Positions 1 through 8,111 are shown, counted from the first letter of the stretch. The stretch: DNA of 24,790 nt from J089 sp964535735 (GCA_964535735.1 CAZHTM010000034.1:1-24790); one strand, 5' to 3'. Notes: generated by a model not told the origin, from the sequence alone. Program-made: numbers and translations.

Positions 1-547
1 AACTCATGAAAAAATTCCGGTCTGTATCTTTTTCGATTCGTTTAATGGTTTGTCCTGTAGTTTTAGATAAGATGGTATTTAATGTCGCCCTTAACCGAAG
101 AATTTCGTCCGCCTGGATTTTAATATCACTGGCCTGTCCTTCTGCTCCACCCAACGGCTGGTGAATCATGATTCGGGAATTGGGCAAAGCGGACCGCTTT
201 CCTTTCTGTCCCGCACTGAGCAAGAGGGCCGCCATGCTGGAGGCTTGACCGATGCAAATGGTGGCCACATCCGGTTCAATATAATTCATTGTATCGAAAA
301 TGGCCAATCCGGCTGTCACATAACCGCCAGGCGAATTGATATACAGGTAAATGTCTTTTTCCGGGTCGTCGGCAGCCAAAAATAAGAGTTGAGCGATCAC
401 CAGCGATGCCACATTGTCATCAATAGGCGAACCCAAAAACACAATCCGTTCTTTTAACAGGCGACTGTAAATATCAAAAGCCCGTTCCGTGCGGCCGCTT
501 TGTTCCACCACCATGGGGATCAATTGGGAACGAAAATCAGTGCTCAT
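1..547 (-). CDS. clpP: ATP-dependent Clp protease proteolytic subunit ClpP (3' end cut by window)
   Basis: Serine peptidase subunit that forms the degradation chamber of ClpXP/ClpAP in the cytoplasm. About 182 residues are visible from ATG at 547; the C-terminus lies outside the window. The core is clearly ClpP: INSPGG, the nucleophile motif GQASSM with Ser104, and MIHQPLGG with His129. The Ser-His spacing of 25 matches the family. The third triad position, 49 residues after the His, reads Asn178 (in DTDRNFFMS) where most ClpPs have Asp (DT-D/E-RD). The gene starts inside the end of tig (11-base overlap), the usual tig-clpP arrangement, so translation is probably coupled. Identity is certain. 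Whether the Asn is genuine and what it does to activity cannot be told here; Listeria ClpP1 is a known case with Asn at this place. Confidence 0.97.
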   Translation of the reverse strand, partial: MSTDFRSQLIPMVVEQSGRTERAFDIYSRLLKERIVFLGSPIDDNVASLVIAQLLFLAADDPEKDIYLYINSPGGYVTAGLAIFDTMNYIEPDVATICIGQASSMAALLLSAGQKGKRSALPNSRIMIHQPLGGAEGQASDIKIQADEILRLRATLNTILSKTTGQTIKRIEKDTDRNFFMS

Positions 548-1841
548 GATTGTGCTCCTCCTGCCCCAGTTTCCGCAAGTCTTGTGTCTTAACAACAACT
601 TCTTTTACTTTCGCATACTGCTTGATATAGTCCAGGATTTTTTCCTCCATCAAATCGTCTTCGATTCGGGTGCGGTTGCTGGGTTTCTTATAATATTTTT
701 CGATTTGTTTCCGGTGCTCTTCGGGATTGGTTTGTATAATCTCATCTATTTTGGCTTGAACCTCTTCCCGAGTCACCTCCAGGCCTTCTTGCTTGATGAT
801 GGCGTTCCGGATTAAGTACCACTTGAGGTTTCGTTCCGCAGCAGATCGATAGGCTTCACGCACCTTGGCTTCGTCTAACGGTTCTCCGTTATTAGACTTC
901 TTCACATCTTCAATCAAGTGATCCAAATACGCCTCTACCATGGACGGTGGATAATCCGGATTGACTTTCTCAATCAATGCATCGGCCAATTCACGTTCAA
1001 ATTGTTCTTTAGCCCGCTGCTCATAATTTTTATCAATCCGTTCTTTGATACTGGTCTTCCAGTCCTCCACACTGTCATATTTCGGATCCACGGCTTTGAC
1101 AAAATCAAGGTCCACCTCAGGAAGAACCTGTTCCTCCACCCGAATTACAGTTAATTCCCAAGGAGTCGGATTCCCGGACTCATCCGGGATATCCAATCGG
1201 GTCGTGTCCCCGGGCTTTACCCCTTCCAGTCTTTTCTGGTTTTCATCTTTAAATATGCCTTCGCCAATCCGGAGATACCGCTTTTCTAACTTATTCCCAA
1301 TGATCGGCATTCCTGATGAATCCAACTCCTGGAGATCGCCTAAAACGAAATGGCCTTCTTTGGCGCCGTCTTCCACCGGGCGTACTTCGGCCCGGGCGTA
1401 GCGGATTTCATCGATCGCCATGCGCACATCTTCTTCATCACTCTGATACCGGGTGCGGGTGACTTTCAGGGCATTCTTTTTCAGGGGTGGCAAGGAAATA
1501 TCGGGCTCAATTTCAAACCGGGCAGTAAACTTCAAATCACTTTCGTATTTAAAGTCTAACTCTCGGACAGAGGCCTGGTTGACCGGAGCCAACTCATGTT
1601 CATCCAACGCTCGCATGAACGCTTTCTGGAATGCATCCTCGACAAAATTGGCTTCAATATTGGGTAAATATTGGGTCAGAATCACCTTCAGGGGCGCCTT
1701 CCCCGGGCGAAATCCCGGTATTTTCACCCGCTTACTGAAATTTCTAACCGTCTTATCAAAATCGTCTTTTAATTCCTCCCATGGGACGGTAATACTGAGT
1801 TCCCGGGTATAGGAATTAATTTCATTAATGTCTGTTTTCAA
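537..1841 (-). CDS. tig: Trigger factor, ribosome-associated chaperone / peptidyl-prolyl isomerase
   Basis: Chaperone that binds the ribosome exit tunnel and shields nascent chains. The 434-residue length is normal for the family. The N-terminal ribosome-binding domain contains the signature GFRPGKAP at residues 43-50. A central FKBP-like PPIase region follows (about 155-240), then the long helical C-terminal arms, ending in a short acidic, His-rich tail (EEHNHEH). The start is a TTG at 1841, supported by AAAGGA 6 bases upstream; no better ATG lies nearby. The 3' end overlaps the clpP start by 11 bases, linking folding and proteolysis genes in one transcript as in many bacteria. The 5' gap to the membrane-protein gene is only 73 bases with no visible terminator, so read-through from upstream is possible. 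Confidence 0.97.
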   Translation of the reverse strand: MKTDINEINSYTRELSITVPWEELKDDFDKTVRNFSKRVKIPGFRPGKAPLKVILTQYLPNIEANFVEDAFQKAFMRALDEHELAPVNQASVRELDFKYESDLKFTARFEIEPDISLPPLKKNALKVTRTRYQSDEEDVRMAIDEIRYARAEVRPVEDGAKEGHFVLGDLQELDSSGMPIIGNKLEKRYLRIGEGIFKDENQKRLEGVKPGDTTRLDIPDESGNPTPWELTVIRVEEQVLPEVDLDFVKAVDPKYDSVEDWKTSIKERIDKNYEQRAKEQFERELADALIEKVNPDYPPSMVEAYLDHLIEDVKKSNNGEPLDEAKVREAYRSAAERNLKWYLIRNAIIKQEGLEVTREEVQAKIDEIIQTNPEEHRKQIEKYYKKPSNRTRIEDDLMEEKILDYIKQYAKVKEVVVKTQDLRKLGQEEHNHEH

Positions 1842-1914
1842 TGCTTTTCCTTTAAAAATTGGTGCAGAATTTACCTCACATCCTTAGGCGAACAAACCAT
1901 TCCCGGAGCCACAT

Positions 1915-2550
1915 TTATAATCCGTAATCGGTGAGGAAAAGGGCTCCCCGGTAGATTTGATACATCCCAATCAATTGAATGACATGGTACAAATCGTTAT
2001 GATTAAAGTTTTTATGAAGGTCCCAACCACTGATTAGGACCCCCGCCGCTATGAAACTGATCACGATACCGATGGCAATTCGACTGGCACCAGGAGCGGA
2101 ACTGCTCCAGGCGGAATAGGACATGATCAATAGGACCAGTACCAGACTGGGGGCGTAAAATTTTACTACATTGATAAACCGGGGATCCCGAAGGATGATC
2201 AAGGTATACGCCAACAGCGCCACCGCCGGGAGCCATCGCAACCATCGAAGCGTGGCAAACGGAAATGCGTGATATAATCCCGCCAGAATAAAAAAGAAAC
2301 TTACCACTCCGATGGACACGGTGGTGGCTTTCCATATCCAATCCCGGATTGGTTCCGACAGGTGGGGACCGATACCATGACTTACCGCTCCTAAAAATGA
2401 TCCCAGGGCCAGAAACCAGAACACATGAATCCAATGCCAGGTAGTATTCATAAGCGTGATTTCGAATTTCCGATTTAATTCCACGGCAAAATAGACGGCA
2501 AAGGCAGCAATGATTAGATCCGTAATTACGGTCATTGGTTCATAAATCAT
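1915..2550 (-). CDS. Polytopic membrane protein of unknown function (possibly CREST/ceramidase-like fold)
   Basis: A 211-residue protein with about seven hydrophobic segments. The start was set at ATG 2550 because AAGGAG sits 6 bases before it; an in-frame ATG at 2568 has no such site and would give six extra residues. Conserved-looking polar residues lie at membrane edges: an SHGIGPH segment between early helices and HNDLYH before the last helix. A set of His/Asp residues spread over seven helices recalls the CREST superfamily (alkaline ceramidase, PAQR, Per1), which are membrane hydrolases with a metal site. This resemblance is recalled from pattern only and is weak. The gene starts 24 bases after the deiminase stop on the same strand, so they probably share a transcript. 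No function is assigned. Confidence 0.8.
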   Translation of the reverse strand: MIYEPMTVITDLIIAAFAVYFAVELNRKFEITLMNTTWHWIHVFWFLALGSFLGAVSHGIGPHLSEPIRDWIWKATTVSIGVVSFFFILAGLYHAFPFATLRWLRWLPAVALLAYTLIILRDPRFINVVKFYAPSLVLVLLIMSYSAWSSSAPGASRIAIGIVISFIAAGVLISGWDLHKNFNHNDLYHVIQLIGMYQIYRGALFLTDYGL

Positions 2551-2574
2551 GGAAGACTCCTTGGACATGGTTCT

Positions 2575-4221
2575 TTATTCGCTCATGAGTTGGTTTAATA
2601 ACAATACCCCGTCTAGCAAGGTGACCGACCCGTCGCCATCATAGTCAGCCAGAGAAGATTCATATCCCGACAGATGCCCCGGATCCTGCACAGCATCCAA
2701 AATCCGGACTACATCCAGTATGGATAGTTCCTGATCCATACTCACATCTCCGGGAGCCAGGAGCCCTGGAAGTGAAACGGAAAAATCCCCGGCCAGGGGA
2801 AGCGTTTCCCGTCGACCGGATGAATCTGCAGCTACCCAGTGATACATCAGTTGCGTCGTCACAGGCAGAGGGGGAATCCGGCTGACGAAACTGTCGGAAT
2901 TGGCGGACATCATAGCCGGAGCCGTAAAGGTTTGGGACACTATCTCCGTCTTCCAAACGATTTTCAGGGAATCCAGGATTAAGCCCTGGCCACTGTGAGG
3001 TGTTATGAGCGCTTTGAGCTCCACCGTATCCGGAGAAGTTCGTTCCAGTGGCGGACGATGGAGGATTTCCAGAAGCCCTTGATCCGGAATGCCTTTGGCT
3101 CGGCAATGCAAAGCATCGGTAGACATCCAGGTATTTCCTGAAGGAGGATCTACCGGGACGATAGTATAACCTGGACAGGCTTCCTGATACGTGGAAATTG
3201 CGGCGGCATTATTATCACCACCCCAGGGAACCATGGGAACAAATATTTTGTCATTTAAAATCAGGGAATTGGTGTAGGGTTCGTCATTGGGCGTAAACAC
3301 TCGCACAACCGTGTAAGGCCGGCCGTAAGGACTGTCGTGGGTAGCAAAATAGTTCGCTACCGCTTCAATTTCATCGTACTGCGGATGGGTGGATGGCACC
3401 GACCGGATCAGGACTTTATCCGGCGCTAAATATTTTCCCCAGCAATCAATATGATCAATGTAAGTGTTGTTGGGATCATCTAAAACATGGTACGTATTAA
3501 TGCCGCAATACTGTTCCAACTCTCCTAGAATCTGGGTGGCTGTCATGGTCGGATTTTCGGTATACACCAAATCCGATGAAGCGGATATACCATACCCATC
3601 TGTCATATAATTTCCCCCAGTATGGATTAAACCCATGGCGTAATAGGGTGAAGACAAATAGTTGGCCATTTTCCAGGGAGCCTGATTATCATTAGGGCGA
3701 GGACGGTTGTAGGTAAAATCTACAACTCCTATGTCGCCGTTCCCGTCCACAACCCACCACGGTCCATAATCCCGGGTCCAGTAACTGTCCGTACCACCGA
3801 TAATAAATTCGACATGATCCAGATTAACCCCGGCTGATTGGAAGGTAGTGATGGCTTCGGATTCTTGCGTGGAAGACACCAGGCAATACACGGTCACATC
3901 CTCAGCGAATTGCCGAACCAAGTCAACCGGAATGCCCAAGGGATACCGAATCAAAACGCCTTGCATCCGTTCAAATTCAGCAATATTGCGAACGGGAGCT
4001 GGAGGTGGATCCGTGGATTGTAAATACGATTGGATTTCGCCTCGTCGTTCCCATTCTTCAGCGGTAAAACCGATGGGAAGCTCTTCCCGGAGTTGACCCT
4101 CCGAATCAACCCAGACGTCTGGCGTCATGATGGAAGGGTTGAGTGCGGGCTGGGCCCAAAGTAGGGTCAGACTGAGGCCAAGCCCAAAGCTAAGAACATG
4201 ATTTTTTGTCATTCTGAACAT
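2575..4221 (-). CDS. Secreted peptidylarginine deiminase-like enzyme (PPAD-like) with C-terminal dockerin repeat
   Basis: Guanidino-group-modifying enzyme of the PAD/agmatine deiminase fold, predicted to turn arginine residues into citrulline outside the cytoplasm. Taking ATG 4221 as start gives 548 residues and a signal peptide (hydrophobic stretch ending LLWAQ). The catalytic set is complete: Asp151 (TRDYGPWW), His257 and Asp259 (DHIDCWGK), Asn318, and Cys373 (DALHCRAKG). Their spacing matches Porphyromonas gingivalis PPAD (D130, H236, D238, N297, C351) to within one residue. Trp148, Arg173, Arg175 and Tyr254 fall at PPAD W127, R152, R154 and Y233; the two arginines hold the C-terminal carboxylate of peptide substrates. 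An Ig-like region follows (about 393-485), then two dockerin-type calcium repeats (about 490-548; DYDGDGSVTLLD), where PPAD has its T9SS sorting domain. Agmatine deiminase is the alternative. Start could also be ATG 4212. Confidence 0.88.
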   Translation of the reverse strand: MFRMTKNHVLSFGLGLSLTLLWAQPALNPSIMTPDVWVDSEGQLREELPIGFTAEEWERRGEIQSYLQSTDPPPAPVRNIAEFERMQGVLIRYPLGIPVDLVRQFAEDVTVYCLVSSTQESEAITTFQSAGVNLDHVEFIIGGTDSYWTRDYGPWWVVDGNGDIGVVDFTYNRPRPNDNQAPWKMANYLSSPYYAMGLIHTGGNYMTDGYGISASSDLVYTENPTMTATQILGELEQYCGINTYHVLDDPNNTYIDHIDCWGKYLAPDKVLIRSVPSTHPQYDEIEAVANYFATHDSPYGRPYTVVRVFTPNDEPYTNSLILNDKIFVPMVPWGGDNNAAAISTYQEACPGYTIVPVDPPSGNTWMSTDALHCRAKGIPDQGLLEILHRPPLERTSPDTVELKALITPHSGQGLILDSLKIVWKTEIVSQTFTAPAMMSANSDSFVSRIPPLPVTTQLMYHWVAADSSGRRETLPLAGDFSVSLPGLLAPGDVSMDQELSILDVVRILDAVQDPGHLSGYESSLADYDGDGSVTLLDGVLLLNQLMSE

Positions 4222-4328
4222 TATGTAAGTTAAAATTCCAGGGTCACACCACCGATAGGTAAAACTTCGCATTGGAGGAAATCTTCCACATCAGAATAAC
4301 GAATTTCACATAATGTGGGAGCCGCATG

Positions 4329-4748
4329 CTAGGTGAGCAGTAGTAATAAAAAAATGATCAAATTAAGGCTATGGACTGTTATACAAACCGGACAGGCGAC
4401 TCGTAGTCGAATCAACCCCACGATAAGCCAAAGTCCAATGATCAGGTACAGACCGGTTACGATCAATGGAATCCATCGTGGCCACAGTCCGATGATAACA
4501 CCAGCAATCAATTCCGCCAATCCTAGCTCAGCAAAAATGCCCCAAAAAGCATTGGGGACTCCAAAAAATAAACGGCCATAAGTGGAATCGACAATAGAGG
4601 TGCAGGATTGTGTTTCCATCCGGCAGAAAACCGGGACCCACTTCTGCGATGGTGAAAACCACCGGCAGTAAATTCCATAAAAATAAAAGGACAGAATTCC
4701 GCCCGTGACAGCCAGAAGGGCCGCCAAAACGTCCATCAAAACGGACAT
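4329..4748 (-). CDS. VKOR-family integral membrane disulfide-generating protein
   Basis: Vitamin K epoxide reductase family proteins pass electrons from thiol partners to quinone in the inner membrane and so drive disulfide bond formation. This 139-residue protein has about four helices. It has the family's two cysteine pairs: loop cysteines Cys42 and Cys49 (CRMETQSC), followed by a Gly-Val-Pro-Asn turn (FFGVPNAFWG), and the active-site CPVC at 119-122 followed by a final helix. It is single-domain, without the fused thioredoxin domain seen in many bacterial VKORs, so its thiol partner must be encoded elsewhere. The ATG at 4748 is one base after the preceding stop codon, indicating translational coupling. 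It lies between exported proteins, which fits a role in oxidative folding. Confidence 0.88.
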   Translation of the reverse strand: MSVLMDVLAALLAVTGGILSFYFYGIYCRWFSPSQKWVPVFCRMETQSCTSIVDSTYGRLFFGVPNAFWGIFAELGLAELIAGVIIGLWPRWIPLIVTGLYLIIGLWLIVGLIRLRVACPVCITVHSLNLIIFLLLLLT

Positions 4749-4749
4749 G

Positions 4750-5181
4750 CTATTGCTTCAATCGGTAGGCACACCCCTCTATGGCTTTCAAAAATCGATC
4801 TACCTGCCCTTGGGTATTGAACAAATCTTCCACCGGCTCGAAAATGTCAGCTGGATACATTTCCTCATCGTATTCCTTAAGAAAATTAGCCTCCAGCTTG
4901 ACAATCAGATCCCGAAGCACTTTTTTCGGTAAATCTTTGCTCCGGAGGAAATTGATCTGAAGATTGATCCGTCCATCGGAGGTAAGATGGAAAAGGGGCA
5001 GCAAGCCCAGATCGGAGTTGGCGCGGAACGTCAGTGTCCCGTGCTCAGTTCCCCGACCCCAGGAGTAATCATCGGCGTATTGCTCGGTGAATTCAATAAT
5101 TTGAATTCCAATTTTGGCAACTTCCCGACTACAATTTTCTCGTAAATGTTCAATAAATGATTCTTTGTCCCATTTGGCCAT
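4750..5181 (-). CDS. Small soluble protein of unknown function
   Basis: A 143-residue protein with no signal peptide and no membrane segment. ATG 5181 is preferred: an AAGGGA stretch lies 9 bases upstream, and the extra N-terminus available from 5268 is low-complexity and unlike a coding start. The central motif WGRGTEHG (41-48) followed by beta-like strands (TLTFRANSDLG, LPLFHLTSDG, INLQINFL) and a C-terminal charged helical part is recognisable as one compact domain. Similar W-G-x-G strand patterns occur in small uncharacterised domains attached to nuclease-like proteins, but I cannot name a family. It precedes the VKOR gene by one base, so the two are probably made together. No function is assigned. 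Confidence 0.75.
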   Translation of the reverse strand: MAKWDKESFIEHLRENCSREVAKIGIQIIEFTEQYADDYSWGRGTEHGTLTFRANSDLGLLPLFHLTSDGRINLQINFLRSKDLPKKVLRDLIVKLEANFLKEYDEEMYPADIFEPVEDLFNTQGQVDRFLKAIEGCAYRLKQ

Positions 5182-5276
5182 AGACGATTGTCCCTTGATT
5201 GAAATTTGCGTGGAAGGATTAAAAACGCATGTGGAATTTAAACCTATCCGTCGGGAAAATAAAGTCACCTATGGCA

Positions 5277-8111
5277 TCAGAAGCCAATTCGAAATCCAAG
5301 AGAGGAAAATGAAAACCGGGCGCGATCTAAAATCCATTTTCCGTCCTTGACGAATGGATCCTTATCCCAGCTTTGATAAAGTGGAAATATGATTTCCAAT
5401 CCATTGCCACCCAAGATCAAACCAACATCGGTCATCAATGGGAAATTTGTGCCTCCCCCTATGTCAGCAAACAGACTTACAGGAAGTTTTGGAAGTGATT
5501 GTTTGATGTTCACGCCAAATGCCGGTTCAACAGTCCGAATGACAAGATCATTCACCATCGCCCGTCCCCGCAATCCCGGACCGTCCTGAATATACTGTTC
5601 ATCATAGAGATTGACTTTGCTCGCGTTATACGCATTCATACGATCATAGATATAATGGTTCTCAAAGTCCGGATCTACCCCGCCTCCGAACAGGATTTCA
5701 TATTGTCGGGGAATATCATCTGAGGAGATAAATCCTCCTACCCAGACCCGCCATTGAGACCGAATATTTTTAGTCCACCGGTACCGTCCCGTCGTGGTGA
5801 CATGTACTTTCCAGAATTGCGCACCGGAAACTGCGCCTTCAATTCCCGCAGTGGCCGAATAATTCAGTAATGGATTGGGTGTGTGCCGGTACGTGGCGCT
5901 CCCTCGAATCACCGTGTAATTTCCCTGGTCGTAAAGATCAGGATTAAAGGCAGAACTATCGTATAAATCGTGGTAAAAGAGGTCTGCTTTTAATTCCAAA
6001 ACCGGAACTCGTTTAATGGTCCGGCGATGGGTGGCCTGCAATCCCAGTTTGACCCCGGAATGACCGTAAAAACGGTCTGCGGAAAGATGCGCTTCCGCCG
6101 ATTTGAATCCAAAAACCCGGTACCAGGTATGTTTGATACTCGTGAAGCCCGCCAAGGTCCGATTCCGGTAATCCCACAGCGGTACTAAAGAGATTCCATA
6201 GGGGAATCCGGGCAGCATTCCTGAATAAGCCATTATTCCAATGGGCACTCCATTATAGGTGTTGTAGTTGAACGCCCAAGGCAACCAGTAGATTGTATTT
6301 TTAGAATAATCCGGTTGATCAAACACGAACTGGAACGATAACGGATGATGGGAAAAATTATTTCTTAAGTTTAGATCCGGGAGCCGTTGGGAGGGATCCA
6401 GGGCCACGTGATGGGTCTCAGCCGGGAGTTGCAACGATTGACTGCCCGTGAATCCTGGCAGTATTTTTTCTTCTATAAGCTGATTTTGACGATTATAGGC
6501 GGCCAGGGTTACGGGCGGCGTTAACGTACCTTTGTTCTCCACTCGAACCTGTCCATCGTTCAGCGACGAAACCGCGTAGTCGACTGTTTTGGTGGTGTTG
6601 AAAACATCCGTTAAATACCAATCCGCATCTTTCGGAATATATTTCCGCACGATGGTTTTGAAATCTTCTGGATAAGGATGTTTGAATTTCCAGGTTTCAT
6701 AATATTCATGATAAATATCATCGATCACATCTTCACCAACCAACATCTGGAGATAACGAGAGAAGATGGCTGTCTTCCCATAGATAATCGATCCATAATT
6801 TCCGCGATAATATTCATCCGAGGGTAATTCAATGGGTTGATCATCGCCGGGCAAAGCACGGGAAATATATCCCAGGTAATTCAGGGCCCAGTCTATCCGC
6901 ATATTCTCCGCAATATGAAGCTTTGTTTGGACTACTTCGCTAAGAATTATGGCACGGTCCCGCTCGGGATATTTCTTCTCCCAATAGCGAATATTGGCGT
7001 ACTCATTCAATCCTTCATCCATCCAGGCATGGTCTCGCTCATTGCTCCCTAAAATACCGTATACCCAATTGTGCCCCACTTCATGCATAATGACCATTTC
7101 CAATAAATCTTTGCTGGGACTGGTGGAAATCACNNNNNNNNNNNNNNNNNNNNNNNNNNNNNNNNNNNNNNNNNNNNNNNNNNNNNNNNNNNNNNNNNNN
7201 NNNNNNNNNNNNNNNNNNNNNNNNNNNNNNNNNGGGTCAGCAAACCAGGCAAAATCATGGACTTTATCCTGGTGGAAATGCAGGGTTTTCCAGACCCGGT
7301 CCTTGGAATCGGTCAACTCCGCTTCGGACGTCTTTTTCCAATGATGTTTACCACCGCCTTGGAGTTTTTTCATGGCTTTTTTGAATTCTTTTTTATCTAA
7401 AGCAAATAGACTGTCAGAAACCTGGGACAAGGAGTCCAACCAGGCATATTCCTCATCCCCATCCACCAGAACACCGGTCGCCATGATGCGGTATTCCTTT
7501 GGGAGGGTAATGGTAACGTCAAACCGGCCGAATTCACTGTAAAATTCACCCATATCCAGGTAAGGCATCGGATGCCAGCCAAAGCGATCGTAAACCGCCG
7601 GTTTGGGATACCACTGAGTGATTTCATAATGTTTCCCGGTATGTCCAAGGCGAGAAAACACGATGGGAATTTTTACAAAAAAGGGCGTGGTGATGGTTAT
7701 GGAATCGCCGGGAGCTAAAGGATGCGGCAGGTGAAGTTTGGCCACATCATTCCATTGTGGATGAAATTCCCAATTTATAGACGTACCATTGACCTGAAAA
7801 TCCAGGGAGTCGATATATCCCCGTTCCTTCTCACTGGAGTAGTAGAAGCGGGTGGAGCCTTGTTCGTACTTCTGCTTTGCAAAAGCAGATTCATCATTCC
7901 GGTACGCATTTGGCCATAGATGAAACCAAATAAACGTCAGAGTATCGGGGGAATGATTGGTGTAGACCAGGCGCTCAAACCCTTTAAGGGTATGATTCTC
8001 GTCATCGAGTTTTACATCGATGTCGTACGATACATGTTGTTGAAAATATGGTTGATCGGCGAACAATCCAGTCCAACCGAAAAGTAAAAGCATCAAAACA
8101 TACTTCTTCAT
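5277..8111 (-). CDS. Exported M1-family zinc metallopeptidase with probable C-terminal outer-membrane barrel (interrupted by assembly gap)
   Basis: Gluzincin aminopeptidase-type enzyme. A signal peptide (MKKYVLMLLLFGWTGLFAD) is followed by the M1 N-terminal beta domain. The zinc site HEVGHNW and, 18 residues on, WMDEGLNEYAN give the HExxH-x18-E signature (His343, Glu344, His347, Glu366, counted with the gap as placed). The 100-N run falls between FAWFAD and the zinc helix, where family members carry the substrate-binding G-x-M-E-Y/N motif; that motif is therefore missing from the sequence, not necessarily from the gene. The reading frame is the same on both sides. After about residue 590 the protein turns into alternating aromatic strands and ends in FSFSSLGFRIGF, a terminal Phe like those of outer-membrane barrels. 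Residue count (944) includes the arbitrary gap. The start has GATGGA upstream. Confidence 0.9.
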   Translation of the reverse strand: MKKYVLMLLLFGWTGLFADQPYFQQHVSYDIDVKLDDENHTLKGFERLVYTNHSPDTLTFIWFHLWPNAYRNDESAFAKQKYEQGSTRFYYSSEKERGYIDSLDFQVNGTSINWEFHPQWNDVAKLHLPHPLAPGDSITITTPFFVKIPIVFSRLGHTGKHYEITQWYPKPAVYDRFGWHPMPYLDMGEFYSEFGRFDVTITLPKEYRIMATGVLVDGDEEYAWLDSLSQVSDSLFALDKKEFKKAMKKLQGGGKHHWKKTSEAELTDSKDRVWKTLHFHQDKVHDFAWFADXXXXXXXXXXXXXXXXXXXXXXXXXXXXXXXXXXVISTSPSKDLLEMVIMHEVGHNWVYGILGSNERDHAWMDEGLNEYANIRYWEKKYPERDRAIILSEVVQTKLHIAENMRIDWALNYLGYISRALPGDDQPIELPSDEYYRGNYGSIIYGKTAIFSRYLQMLVGEDVIDDIYHEYYETWKFKHPYPEDFKTIVRKYIPKDADWYLTDVFNTTKTVDYAVSSLNDGQVRVENKGTLTPPVTLAAYNRQNQLIEEKILPGFTGSQSLQLPAETHHVALDPSQRLPDLNLRNNFSHHPLSFQFVFDQPDYSKNTIYWLPWAFNYNTYNGVPIGIMAYSGMLPGFPYGISLVPLWDYRNRTLAGFTSIKHTWYRVFGFKSAEAHLSADRFYGHSGVKLGLQATHRRTIKRVPVLELKADLFYHDLYDSSAFNPDLYDQGNYTVIRGSATYRHTPNPLLNYSATAGIEGAVSGAQFWKVHVTTTGRYRWTKNIRSQWRVWVGGFISSDDIPRQYEILFGGGVDPDFENHYIYDRMNAYNASKVNLYDEQYIQDGPGLRGRAMVNDLVIRTVEPAFGVNIKQSLPKLPVSLFADIGGGTNFPLMTDVGLILGGNGLEIIFPLYQSWDKDPFVKDGKWILDRARFSFSSLGFRIGF
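7134..7233. other. Run of 100 N: scaffold gap of unknown true length
   Basis: Exactly 100 undetermined bases inside the M1 peptidase gene. A round 100 is a conventional placeholder. In related M1 enzymes roughly 80-90 residues separate the FAWFAD-like segment from HExxH, whereas the placeholder plus flanks give about 50, so the real missing piece is probably longer, on the order of 200 bases (inference from recalled family spacing). Residue numbering after this point in the gene is provisional. Confidence 0.95.

Noticed and set aside
489..815. Plus-strand open frames opposite tig (489-815, 918-1154, 1045-1401, 1453-1812)
   Set aside because: They are antisense to a highly recognisable trigger factor and show no family motifs or ribosome sites.
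2575..4221. Annotation as agmatine deiminase
   Set aside because: The signal peptide, the Ig-like and dockerin parts and the PPAD-type arginine pair favour an exported peptidylarginine deiminase, although assay is needed.
4286..4319. CCACAT/ATGTGG inverted repeat before the deiminase gene
   Set aside because: Six-base arms around a loop of more than 20 bases with no T-tract are not better than chance.
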